NCBI GenBank assembly: GCA_963457665.1
Contig: OY735212.1
Location: 53,077,338 to 53,141,337, forward strand
Direction: 5' to 3'
Length of the DNA: 64,000 bases
Origin: Thysanoteuthis rhombus
Taxonomy: Eukaryota > Mollusca > Cephalopoda > Oegopsida > Thysanoteuthidae
Shown: positions 40,501 through 53,900 of the stretch, in pieces
How positions within the stretch are numbered: the first letter of the stretch is position 1
How the letters are laid out: every line of letters begins with the position of its first letter
The notes under the pieces: generated by a model
Database searches by the model: none
What the model saw: only the letters and a program-made list of their open reading frames with translations
Told to the model about the DNA's origin: nothing
Made by a program: the position numbers and the translations under genes

Positions 40501-43500
40501 AATAGGTGAAGAATTTTTGACGGATAATAAAACTATGTTATTTTTAAATAGATTATATATAGTTTTATAGAGAAATACATGAAGTAAGATTTGATAATGG
40601 ACTCTGCATCAACTACTTAAACACTAAAAAAGTTATTATTACACAGTTTGGTAAGTTATTACATATTTCACTGCTATAAATTATAAGCCAACTAACTAAG
40701 ACAGTGTTAAAAGATATGAATTGATGTCTGGATTTAGTTCTTCCAAGGGCTTCTTTAGATCTTCCATCTGGCAGTGTGTTGTTTATATTGTACAGTGAAG
40801 TTTAACCCCTTGGAGGATTGAGACTTTAAAGAGCAACATATTTGCCATTGCTTAATGTATGAATTTCAAAGGGTAATACTTCTACACAGGCAATGAGAAA
40901 CATTTGGGAAAAGTATTCTGATGCTGAGAAGGCTCATAAATGCCAGCTGGGGTTCCAAAGGTTTAAAAATGATGACTATGATGCAATTACTTTCCAAACA
41001 CAAAAATACATAATAACTTTCCGAACATCCAAATGTATGATCTGCTCAAGGTATGCCACTTTTAAGAAAGTCAGCAACCAAAATTAGCTGAATCAATAAG
41101 TGATAAAAAAACATGTGGTATTATGTGCATTTAGATTTGAGTTGTCACTTTAATGCTTTGTTAATGTAACCTAGATTACATCTAACATATTTTTAGCATT
41201 TAAGCCATGATAGAATTAATAAAATACATTAAAACTTCCATACACTCTAATTATTACATATAACAACAAAGCTTATACTAAAAGTGTAGAGAGTAAGTTG
41301 ATTCTAATATTTCTATATTACAATTAATGCATGATAATTTATTAATGCACATAGTTGAATATTTTTGCCTCAGTCATAGCCTCTTAGAATGTTAAAATTT
41401 GGTCCATAAATTATTTTCAAGTTGTCACTATGAAACTGTTGCCACTTCAACTAGTTAAGGGGTGGGGGACCAATGGCACACAGAAACACAGGGAATATAA
41501 TTTTTTGTTTGTGATTTTACTTTTTATAAGATCCGCAACCATATAATCTATCAACTGTCACCTCAGTAATTGATTGTCTCAACAAACTCCTTGAAGAATG
41601 CTTTCAAGCATTTTCTCTTTCTCCATTTAATATGATAAAACTATGCCATCACAGTCAATAATTGAACAACCAAAGCATCAAAATTAGAAGTCATATAGAA
41701 AACTTTCATCAATAAATATGGTCAGAATAAATTCGATTTATGACATCACTGGTGTTTTCCACTGGAAAACATCTAAAATAATTCAAAGAAACATCTAGAT
41801 TCTGGAGAATCTGGATATTATTAATAAACCTGTCAAATGAGGCCCAAGGTCAAAAGAACTTTTTTTCCAAAAATAAAAACAAAATTTTCTAGAAAGGGTC
41901 CAGTGGAGTAATGATACCAATTTTCAAGTCAGTAGACAAAACTGTGTGGCTAGGAGCACTAAAACACAAACAAACACACGCATAAAGAAGGCAAGAACCC
42001 TTCGCCGTCTTTGATGGCTACAATTGTAAAATTCCCCCAGGCATGTGAAGGGATCTTTTTTTAGATTATCATCAATGTGGGCAGATATTCTCAAAAAATT
42101 TTGCCACCCTTGAATCTACATTCTGTGTATGCCACTGATTAACAAATGATTGAAAAAGAATTGAAAAAAGCAATTCTTATCAGATTATTACATTGAATAA
42201 TCAAAGCAATCTATGAACCTCATTTGCAGGGCTGTGGAACAATGAAAATCAATAGTTTTATATTTTTTATTTAAAAGTAGAATTTTGTTTTTTAACCGCT
42301 TAATTTTTCAATTAATTTAACTAAAATTCGTTTGAAAAAATTTCGGTAATCCATCTTTATGTGATGCACAGAATAGGGTTATTATATGAGGAATATTGTG
42401 TTTTCAGGCTTTCAAAGTAAATTGATCTCAAGGACAGAAATGTTATTGCATTGCTAGAAGAAAAAACAGTTGATTTAATACTTATTCAGGAATGAGAAAT
42501 AATTCATACAGATTTTATTAGTCAATAGAAACTGTCAGGTAATCAATATCTTTTGGCAGCATGCCATTTTGGAAGCTCAATAAATAAGTTTCTTCTCTTG
42601 CCTTTTGCTGAGCAGTAATTACTAAGTCTGAATTTAAAGAGGAAAAAAAAAAAGTTATCTGATCATAATAAGGAGTAAATGTCAAAACATTCAACCCTCT
42701 AGCTCCACTGATGCGGCTTGTACTCGTGATTGATATATACATGACTTAAAAACTGAAGAAACCTTAGGTTGATGGTTTCTAATTACAGCATTTTCAAGGT
42801 TTGTAGAACCAGAACAGCAGTGAGCGAGTAGTTTGTTTTGGTCATATAGATTTATTGATTTGTGCATTTATTAACAGCATTTAGGGAATAAATCACTGCA
42901 GAAAATGTACTCAAATGTTTCTAGATTAATCATTTAATGTTTCGGATGAAATCAGTCAAAATTAATTAAATGAAAAGTGGTAAGAATCTTTTTTAACCTT
43001 GATTCCATTAAAAATCATGTGATTTTATATGATAACTAAATTCCATTCATTCTGTTGCAGAATTATTATCTTACCAACTGGAAAAAATGCTTTTACAAAA
43101 GAAGAAAAAAGAAAACAATTATTTATATAAAGAGCCCTATTCTGTTCGTAATGTTCACATTAATTCCTGAACACTGGCCATCCCTTCTTTCCTGATTTTG
43201 ATTGTGTTTCTATAGTAAAGAGTTTTCACCCCTACCACCAAAAGTATTTAATTCATTAGAACAGAAAATGACTAAAGTGAAGCAGGGAAATGGAGTAGCA
43301 GTAAAGCCAGCTATAAGAAAAATCTTACCTACACCATCTGGTTTCAAATGCAGCTGGCACTAAAACCATGATTGTTTCATTCTTATTCCATACCACTAGA
43401 ATTTATCACTATATAAATAAGTAATCATTTGACTGAATGAAGTTTCAGACATTTTTTCATTGAATCCTACCCAGGATATCATGGGTAACATAAACAATAA

Positions 43501-46500
43501 AATATGGTTATCCGAAATGGCCCAAGAGAGAAATCTAATCAAGAAATGAATCAATGAAATATACTCACATATATAGAAATCCATATCTTTATCTTCTAAG
43601 TTCTCTTTCACAAACTTGTAGAGAGAAAAAACTATTTGAAAAGGAAAAGGAAAAATGAAAAGAACATTTAAAAATGCAATATTTACACAAACATCATTGT
43701 CTGAATTTCTTAGTTTTCCCCATTATGTTATTTTCATTGATTTTATTACAGAACTTACATTTCACAACCAAGCAGCATAGATCAGAAAATATAGAAGCTA
43801 CTCCAATGAGATTTGAACTTGTATCCCATACCCACAAAAGCACTTATATGAACAATGCTTTACTGATTTGGCCATGAATTTGAGACAACTATCATGTCAA
43901 CTACATGTAAACAAACAATGTAGCAAGGAAAAAATCTGATAAGAACATAGCAAAGCGGTCTACCCAAAAGTTTCAGTAATTTGAACATTGCCTGGGAATA
44001 GCCCACCCTAAATCCCAAATCCCACTGTCATCTTTGGAGTGGTCGCCTTGGGTATGTATACAGCAGTAACAGCGATTTTTCCATGATTCCATACATCCAT
44101 AGAAGGCCTCAAGCCTGATGGTCTTGAGCACTTCCAGCAATTCTTTCTGGATCCCCTCAATGAAGTCAAAACAACACCCTTTCAGTCAGAATTTCAGCTC
44201 AGGAACCAGGGGCATGTTGTAGGGGGGCAAGGTGAATAGGGTGAAGAATTACTACCAATTTATTGAAAGCCAGGAACTGCCGTATGATCAGCAAAGATAG
44301 CCTATTGCACTTTTTCATTTCCTGGTGTTGTACACATTGTTGGTCATCCAGAATTGTCATCGTCTTTAATGGATATACATCCTTCCTTGTACCAGAAAAA
44401 ACGTTTTTCTTTGGGACATGGCATTGTCACCAAAGGCTTCTTGAAGAAACCACTGAGTTTCTGCAGTTGTTAGTCATGAAGCAGAACTTGGGGCAGATTC
44501 TTGCTAACAACCTAAACAGATGTTACAAAAGTAAGTGTAACTCAGCAATATATCCACTCATGCACTCAGCCATTGGCACACCAACACTCAAAGGGCACTG
44601 GTGGCTCCACCTAACAGCAGAAGGTCAAAATGCTTATGGTTTGCTCCCACTGTTTGAATTAATGGAACTTTTGGCTAGCACCTCTTTTATGACTAAATTT
44701 GAATTTTGCCTGCTTATGGATCTCGATGAACAAATCAGTACAATACCAACCATGTCAAACAGGCACTGAAAGATACAAAATTTCATATCTTGTTGGAGGC
44801 AACTTCTGTATTTTGAATCCATCCTCTTATTTAATGTCATACTCAATAAGATGAAAGATGAAGTAGTCTTAAAATTAATAATGTATGAACAGTTACATTG
44901 GTTAACTTAATGTCTTAATAAACATCATCATATTAAATTTTCACTTAAAACTTGGTCAGCAAGCAAGGCACACCTTTTAGATACATCAAAAACTTGCCAC
45001 AAATTCTGTACAATTAGTTCCTTCCCAAGAACATCTGCTATGTAGAATGAACTCCCTTATGAATGTTTCAAATCCAATGTTACTCTTTTTTTCTGTCTCT
45101 CATTGATGTTGATTTTTATGTCTCTAACTCTCAGGTCATTTTAACTCTTATTGCTTTTGTAGTCTTCATTTTGAACAAGTCATGTTTTAGTGTTTCCAAC
45201 TTCTACAATTTTAGCATCAATAAACTTTTTCAACATGAATAAACTGGCCATAATTTTATGACAAAAATAACTCCCTTTTTACCAACTCTTTGATGCGAAA
45301 AGTTACTTAAAGTTCTTGTATACGGTGACCAAAAGCAAATAAAAAATGTTTAAAAGTATTTTTTTATGTGTGCTTTGCTTGGCTTTTTGTTTTTTTTATA
45401 ATCTTGTGAATTGGTTTTGTTTGTTTGGTTTTATTTTGATTATACAAAGTAATTACTTCAATTAATCCTTATACACACAGTAAAATAACTTATCATGTAC
45501 AAGGAATTTAAGAGAGTTTTATTAGCATAACACAATCAGGAAAGCAAAATTTTTGGCCTCTAATGAATGAATTGCATACAATAAAGGCAGGAAAAACTGT
45601 TCGCAAATATAATAACAATGATATCTTTCCAAATCCATTACTAATCCAGCAGATTAATACATAACATCAACGATGAATGAATTAAAAACAATTGATTAAA
45701 AAGCTGGATATAATGATACAGATTAAAGATTCGATTTCAATTTTTTTTTCAATTTTTAGTAGAGCCTATGGCTAATGTCTAATCGATATTTGAAAAAAAA
45801 AAACAAAAAAAAAAACACTGCCTCAAAAGTGATGCCATATCTGTTCAGTTGATGATCAATATTTTAGTAACTAGGAAGGTAGCAAGAAATGGATTCAATT
45901 ATGAATATATAATCATCTACCAAATACACCATATGTTGCATATTTGTGTGAGTTAATTAACTTGTCTACGGTGACACTTGTGGTATTCTACCATTAGGTT
46001 ATATCTTTCGTTAATTGAAGTTGTATGCCATTGTTGGTTGAATCACATAATTTTTAATCTCGTCATAATTTACTTTTTATACTTTAAAACTGATCTTCTG
46101 TATTTTAATCTCAAGTGATTTAATCCCCCTTAACCTTCTATTAGCCTGTATAACCATGTTGTATAGGAGGTGAAACATTCTATACATTTTTTTTTATTGT
46201 GTTTGAAAAAGGTTTGAATTATAATATAAAATTCATGGTTTAAATTTACTTTTGGAATCAAGTATGGAAAATTATATCCTTCAAATGCTGCCCTTTTGCC
46301 TCTTGGCAATGTTCATCAATAATGTAAACATCATCATTATCAATGACCGCAGCCTAATGAGAAGGCAAATATTTGATTCCAAGTTGGAAAATTCTGAATT
46401 TTTTTTTCAATTAATTTAATTTATATATGTACACTGAAGTTTGACCCTATGGAGGCAATAGGGTCAAACTTTACTATATACTATAAACAACAAACTGCCG

Positions 46501-49500
46501 GATAAAAGAGATGAACAAAATCCAGTTGTCATTTTGTACTATTAAAAGCTGATCTTGCCCTAATTGGATGGCTCAATAATTTATAGCAGTGAAATACGTA
46601 ATTACTTTTCAAACATTTTAATAAAACACGATGCTAATCAATAATGATAGAATCCACTATGACTATTTTGAAAGCAACAGTAGTAAGAAAGTTCAGAAAG
46701 TTTTTGCTAGTGCAAAAAAATTAATAGTACAATTTCTTTGTTTGTTTTCTACCATCGCATAAGAACAGCTACCATTTTCCAGTGTCGTCAAATTAGATGA
46801 AGTAATACAAGTAAACTTATGAGTCACTCTTGAATGAAGTCTTAATAATAGAAAGGGAACATTGGAGGGGGGGGTGCAAAAAGGAAGCGACATACATCAT
46901 CCTGTCAGATAGATGTATAAATCAGGCCAGTGTAGATTTTTTTGCTCAACACAGGAATTAAGTGATCATGTATAGAAAATTTTTTTAATCTAGTGCGTTA
47001 CACAGCTTGCTGAGAATGGTATGTATATCTAACATTAATGGGATTGAACTTGAGATGTTCAGTAAATTAGCCATCTTCCCTACCCACTAGAGAAAGAGAA
47101 AGACTCCTTTTTCTCTTAATGGATTTGTACACCTGACAAACGTAGTAGAATAGATTGGCCAAAACATTGTGGTACACTAAAAGTGAGTTCTATGGTGTGA
47201 AGAATTCTTGGAAAGTAAGACACATCAAAATAACATTTTATGAATATTTCTGCTAAATTATGAGCAAAAATTTGTCACAGTATTTTAGAGTAAAAATATT
47301 CAAATACAAAAAGATTAAAAAAAAGGAGTCATACCCGTTTCTTTGGGTCGGAAGAATCCTTGAAGTACTAAACAATTTGGGAACTGCACACGAATTATAA
47401 CTTGCTTGTATTTACAGTACTTTTCATTCTTCATTGATTCCCGCAGAGATTTTGTCATCAAGGGCTGCTCATCAACTTCCCGCCTTTTCAATAAATTCAT
47501 CAGAACAAGAAAAAGAAATTCATAGAATTCTTTAAATCATGTTAAAATTCAAAAGTTTGATATTACCATAAAGCTTTTGTAACATAAGAGGATATGCACC
47601 TGATACAGGATCAAAATAAAAGCAATACATTGAATATAAAAATGAAAGTATAATACACTTGATAGAGGTTAATTCTGGCACAATTGGTAGTCCTCAAAGC
47701 AATGGGCCAATGCTTACTTATAGTAAAAGATGCAATTAACTAACAGCTTTTTTTTTTCTTATACAAGATGAATATCAAGAATATCAATGAAACTTAAGTT
47801 TATGATGAAGGATTCTTGGAAAAGAAAAGAAACTTTTAGATCTACTCACAATTTTTTACGCAGATCTGACATCATGCTCATCAAATCAGATTTGGTGAGT
47901 TCAAAAAATTCATCAGAGGGTTCTAAAAAGAAAAATGTTAAAGCACTTGATCCAAGAACTTGAAGACAATCTCAATAAGAACAATATATAGCAAATGCAA
48001 GCTAATCCACTATTTATTTTTAGTAAGCTTAGCTCAGTACAGATCACAGCCAAGTGGGGTAAAGTGTAGGTAGGCAGATTATGTTCTGCAAATCAGGTGG
48101 AGAGAAAAACTTGCCTACCTTGAAAATCAGCAAAATTCTGAAGTTCTGGGTTTGTTTGTTTTTTACCTGGGGATTATGCAACTATCTCAATCACAAGGCA
48201 ATCTTACCTCTATTTGCACCCATGGTTCTACTCCTTTAATCACTGCAACTTTTGTATTGTATTAACAAGAAATTAAAAAAATTATAAATTCATTTCTTTA
48301 GTATAAATGCATTTATTTATTAAAACCAAATAAGCCATTGTATACATGTATGTAAGACAAATTTTGTAGATATGTAAGATTTGTCAGTTTAGTTCAGTCA
48401 GTAAGAGAGCTGGCTACTACTTGCTTGTGATTTCAAATCACAGTAGGGTAATGTTAATCTCATAACAGTATTCATTTATTAGGAAGAAATGGGTAAGAGC
48501 TTATTTCTAATACAAAATTTTGGTAGATATATAAGACCAGTCAATTTAGCTCAATCAGTAAGAGACACAACTACCAAAAAGTAAGTAGTGATTTCAAATC
48601 ACATTAGGGGAATGTTAATTGTAACACCCCTTAATTTGGAAAGGATTGTCCTTGTTAAAGTAGGAAAATAAAGTCAACTTCAGATTTAGATTGGAATTTG
48701 ACAATAGATTTGTTTATATAAACAGCAATAACTACTTAATACTCTCTGCCAAAATAGTATTAATGAGTTTAGTCTACACTTACTCACCAAGACAGAGTAA
48801 CCTTTGATGTTTTTTGTTTATGATAATAACAAATATTATATTTATTTCTTTTTTGTCTGTTCTATGAATTTCATAATATTGATTTTTTAAAAGATATGTT
48901 ATTTATTGGTGAAATTTTTTTAAAAATTCTATGCTCTTGAATGATTTCTTGATTATGATAAACGTAGTTCAAGTAAAAATAGTATTTTGTTTAGAAGGGA
49001 AATAACTCTTAAAATCGACTTGAAAATTATTAAAACTATGGGTCTCAAAATGGAAACTTTTAATCCCCAATGTACTTCAAACCAGTAGTTAGGTTCGCAA
49101 TATATACCACCTCAGATCTTTAGGTACTTAATTCTGTACTGTAAATCTAGAGAACAAAAAAAAAAAAAACGAACTTCTATCTATAAACCAACCTATTTCC
49201 TCTCTCAGCAATGTTAAACCTCAGGCTAACCATTTCATTTTCATCAAAAAGTAATTTTACCCTAAAATGTAAGTTTTATATGAATGAAGGCAGTGCCTGT
49301 TCCAAAGGTGCATGTTTGAAACATCCTGAAGCATCCTGCCATAATTGTCCTATAAAAAAAAGATTTTGGTTCACTGCACAAACAGCTTTGAATTATTCTG
49401 TCAGTGTTGTCAATTTAGATATTCCAGACCTAAATTTGATTTTTTATTTTAGATTAATTCTAGATTATGGATCTTTCATTTATTTTTATAAGATTTATCG

Positions 49501-50922
49501 AGAACCGCAAATCAAACTCAACACTGCACTGCCTTGTGCACTGACTAATATATCTGGTGAATGTCAACTTCATACCTTGGCCAGCTGTTGAGTAATTGCA
49601 CCTGCTGGCTGATATATACGGTGGATATCAAGTTTGTATGATTACCAGTTGTTGAGTTATCAAGGTGTACACACACATACACATCCTCACAGAGATTTCT
49701 CCAATTATAGTTAGATGGTATCCACAAACTAAGGTGTACCTCATGACTGAGTCATGTATTTCCAATCAGTGCCAAATAAAAACCAGAATTTCAAATACAA
49801 AAATCAAACCAGCCCAACACAATCTTCCTGCCTCCAATTCAGCTGTAATTCATTGTAATAATTATGAATTTTGGTCAAACTTTGTTAAAATATTTCAGAA
49901 TAAAAACTTTTTGCGTTATATAAAAATCATGTTTACATTAAAAAAAAACAAACAACAAAACAAATTTACAATTAACATCTTTAAAATCAGTTTGTGTTGC
50001 GTATATTCATAAAAGGCTTCCCCTGGTATTTATTATAGTAAGTTAACAGCGGAAATTGGTCTTAAGTGACCAAATAATGTTGACATTTACTCATGGCATT
50101 TCCTATCTACTTAGATAAACTTGCCGCGAATGGATTCATATTCAGAAGAATATCATCAGCCATTTAGAAAAAGCATCATGTTAGATTTTACACAGGCTGG
50201 GGTTTTGTAAATATGAAAGTTGTACATATTATCATTAAGTGGCCTATCCAGACACAATAAATTTATTTTTTAAGTGTGTATATATTTCTAAATGCATTGA
50301 ATTACACAATCAATTTGACTACATTGTCATCTGAGAAATTAGCTGAACACAAGCACAAACAACAAATTAGTATTCTGCATTAGGCTGGCTTTGATAAGAC
50401 TTTGTTACACCAATCTACCAAGGGGAGATGGCCAATCTTGAAAATTAGCATTCCAACACAAACATCTGACACCAGTTGGGAATACACAACTATCTCAGTC
50501 ACAAGACAGGCTATGAAGTTCTCAATGTTTACTAAGCTTAGCTCAGAATGGCACGAAGCCAAGTAGAGGAGGAATTGAACCAGGAAGATTGTGTTATGCC
50601 AGTCTTCAAGGTGGAGAGGGACCTGTAGGCCTGGAGAATCAGTATTTGAAATCCAAGCTTTCCTATCTATCTTTAAAAACAGACTTCTGGTACCAGCAAG
50701 AATTACATATCTCAACCATAAGGCTCAGCAAAATCCAGAGATGAGCAACTAAATTAGTACCAAAATTAGATAATAAGAGTTATAAGTAGATGTTAAAGGA
50801 GTATAATTGACATTGTTAGAAAATAGGATTGAGAAGACCTAATTGAAATGTTTTAGATTATCTGTAGTCTAGAATTAGTAGACTCTGATGTATATTTTTT
50901 TACGAGAAGGGAGAACTTGAAG

Positions 50923-50985
<63 letters not shown>

Positions 50986-53900
50986 GAAGTAAATAGAAAT
51001 AGACTATCAGAAAATTCTTTTTTAGCGATAGAGCGGTAGGATGAAGAGATAGATTATTGGAATATGTAGTGTTATCAACAGATGAATGATTTCAAAAAGA
51101 ACTAGTATTCCAGGGTAGATTATGAATCACAGCCACCCATATAGGTTGCATTAGGGGTGATCAATTCAAAAGTTGGAAAATAGGGTGATCAATAGATCAA
51201 TGTTACTTCTAACTTTTGTTGGGCAGTGATCACTAAAAAGGTCTGAATTTTTTTTTTTTAAAGCAGGCTCCAAATTAACAAACTTACATTTCATACTGAC
51301 CTCCCACTAAAAACCAATTTTAGAGGGGAATTTTCAATAAACATTCTCCCAACACATTGAGAGGAGTATGTGTACAAAATCTTGAGTTTCTACTATGAAT
51401 GGTTAGGTTTAGACAAAGTACAGATGGATAGATATAAATGTCAGAAAACATGTATAACCTAAACTCAGTAACACATTAAACTGGTCTGCTTTGGACAGTG
51501 GTAATTAATTAAGATGTTTATTACACTACCACAAATGTATAAGGTCCTAGATCTTGTGTAAATATGAGTGTTATAACATGCGCTTGTACATACAATTTAT
51601 ATACTTTTTTGCACATTGAAATAAATGTTCTTTCCATTGATACATATCATCTTGAAAAGTCTATGAGAGAGAAACGCAATGGCATCTCTCCCCAAAACTA
51701 CGTTGATGTACAATTCATTTGGACACGTCACGGTGATGTATTGGTTAGCAAGCTGGTCTTAAATGTCATTACTACTGAGTAGTAACTTTGATACACACTG
51801 GGTGCTCCCGGCTTATGACCTTTTGCCAAAACTAAGCTGAGCTCAGTAAATAATTACACATACAACTCACTATGGAAATTATTGTAAAAACAATAAAACT
51901 ACAAATTTATGACACATGTAAAATCTTAGTCATAAAACTACTGAAAATTTTTGAAGACAATTTTGATGACATCTGTCAGCTGCATCAAAAGAAGGGAGTG
52001 AACAGTTGGAAATCATGAAAATGTATTGACACAGGATGTAGAATAAAGTGGACATAAAGAGACAGGGAAAAAGATATATTTACAGGAAATATATGCAAGC
52101 CAAATATGAAATTCCAACAACACACAGAGAATAGCCCAACTTCACACAACACTAGATAAAGAAACAATTTATAAAACCATAATAGATGATCAACTAAGGA
52201 AAGGTTAATAACTTGGCTATTGTATGAATAATGGATTGATTATCAAATTCTCAAGATGAGTTTTCTAAACAAACCATGTAAACAAGCTATGCCGTGAACA
52301 CGGAGATATAATTTGTTTTTTTTAATGCCAACTACCAAGCTCAACATGGGTTTCTTCACTTTTCAAGTGGTTCTGATGGACTGGCTGGCTACCTATCTAT
52401 CTATGAATATATAGGTCATGTGTAAAGGCCAAAAATGAGCTAGAGGGCTGAAAATTTTGTTTTGTTTTTTGAAAATACCCACCAAAAAAAGGTTTTACAG
52501 TGGGGAGTAGACACAGTGGGCACTAAATGGTGGGTAGAAGGAAATAGCAATTCAATGCACAATAACTTTGAGGAATGAATAAGTGACGGCTGACCCCATT
52601 TTTAAAAGCTGTTTCCATGATGAATACATACGTAATAATACAAAGCATCCTTTTGGTCTCGATGGTTTGGCAATTGATGGAGAAGCCAGACACATCAAAA
52701 CACAAAAATCAGAGATTTTTGAGAAAAATCTAGCAACTTTGTATTTTATAAAGAAATCTCTAAAGGAACCTTTCAAATCTTGATTTTATTGAAATTAGAA
52801 GACTTATGTAGTTTTCATAGCCTCATTAAGGCTTTGGGGTTCAAAAAGTAACATTCAAGTTTTATGGCAAGGTCAGACTGCACAGAAAATTACACAGAAT
52901 TTTCATAATTCTATAAAATTATTCCCAAATACAAGCACACTAATTTCTTTGTCATGGAAACCTCCTCAGAGTTTACTACAAGAAAGACATATACTTCACA
53001 GATGCCTAAATTCAGGAATTTTGAGTTATCTTAAAATTATTTGTCTGAAAACAGCATAATTCATGTGTAATTTTTGCAGATATTTACACATTTCTGCTAA
53101 AAACATGCCAGATATGACTCATGACTCAAGGGGCTGCAACTGATAATTTTTTTGATTGTCAATTTATCAGGTGATGATTTCTTTGATTAATTGTTTATAA
53201 AATGTGTTCTATAAAGTGTTAGAAAAAGGTGAAAATTGTCAATCACTGTTTTGCAAAACCCGAGATGATGTACACATCTAGTGCTAATACTAATATAATC
53301 ATTCGTTTCCTCAACATTCAAATTCTGTTTTTATCATAAAACAACAATAGATAATAATAACAAAGTAAAAAAAAATATTTTGATTTGGGGACAGTTCACA
53401 TTTCCTTTGCAAGAGTTAAAACTGTCTGAGACAGTAGTGAGAAAAGTTAGTCTTGAGTCCAGTCTCAGCTAAAAAAACCAGCACAAGTCAGCCTGTTACA
53501 CTATTTTGCTATGCTTAGGGTTTTCAGCTTCACTCTGCTATTTGGTAGTTGGCTAAAATTTTTACTCAAAATACAAACAAAAATCCAAATTCAAAACATT
53601 TTAACTTTTGATTGGCCAAAGATATCGGGCTAATTCATTTTTTTTTATCAAGTCACAAATTTTGTAGGGTATAAAGTTGAATCAAGATTCTGGAAGGTAG
53701 TTTTCTTGGCTATTTCTCCATCTATGCCCATTGTGGAAGGGTTCAGTTTATAATGTAAGTTTATGCTAAATCGGTCCCTTAATTTGTGTCTGGCAGGGTT
53801 CACACTAGGTTTTTTTTTTTACTTTTTAGTGATCTCTGCCTAACAAATGGCAAGTAACTTATCATTGATCATTCTTTCTCTCCAATTTTTCAATTCATCA

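Noticed and set aside
48358-48640. CRISPR-like repeat-spacer array
   Set aside because: Only two units, tRNA-like motifs, and a eukaryotic intron context.
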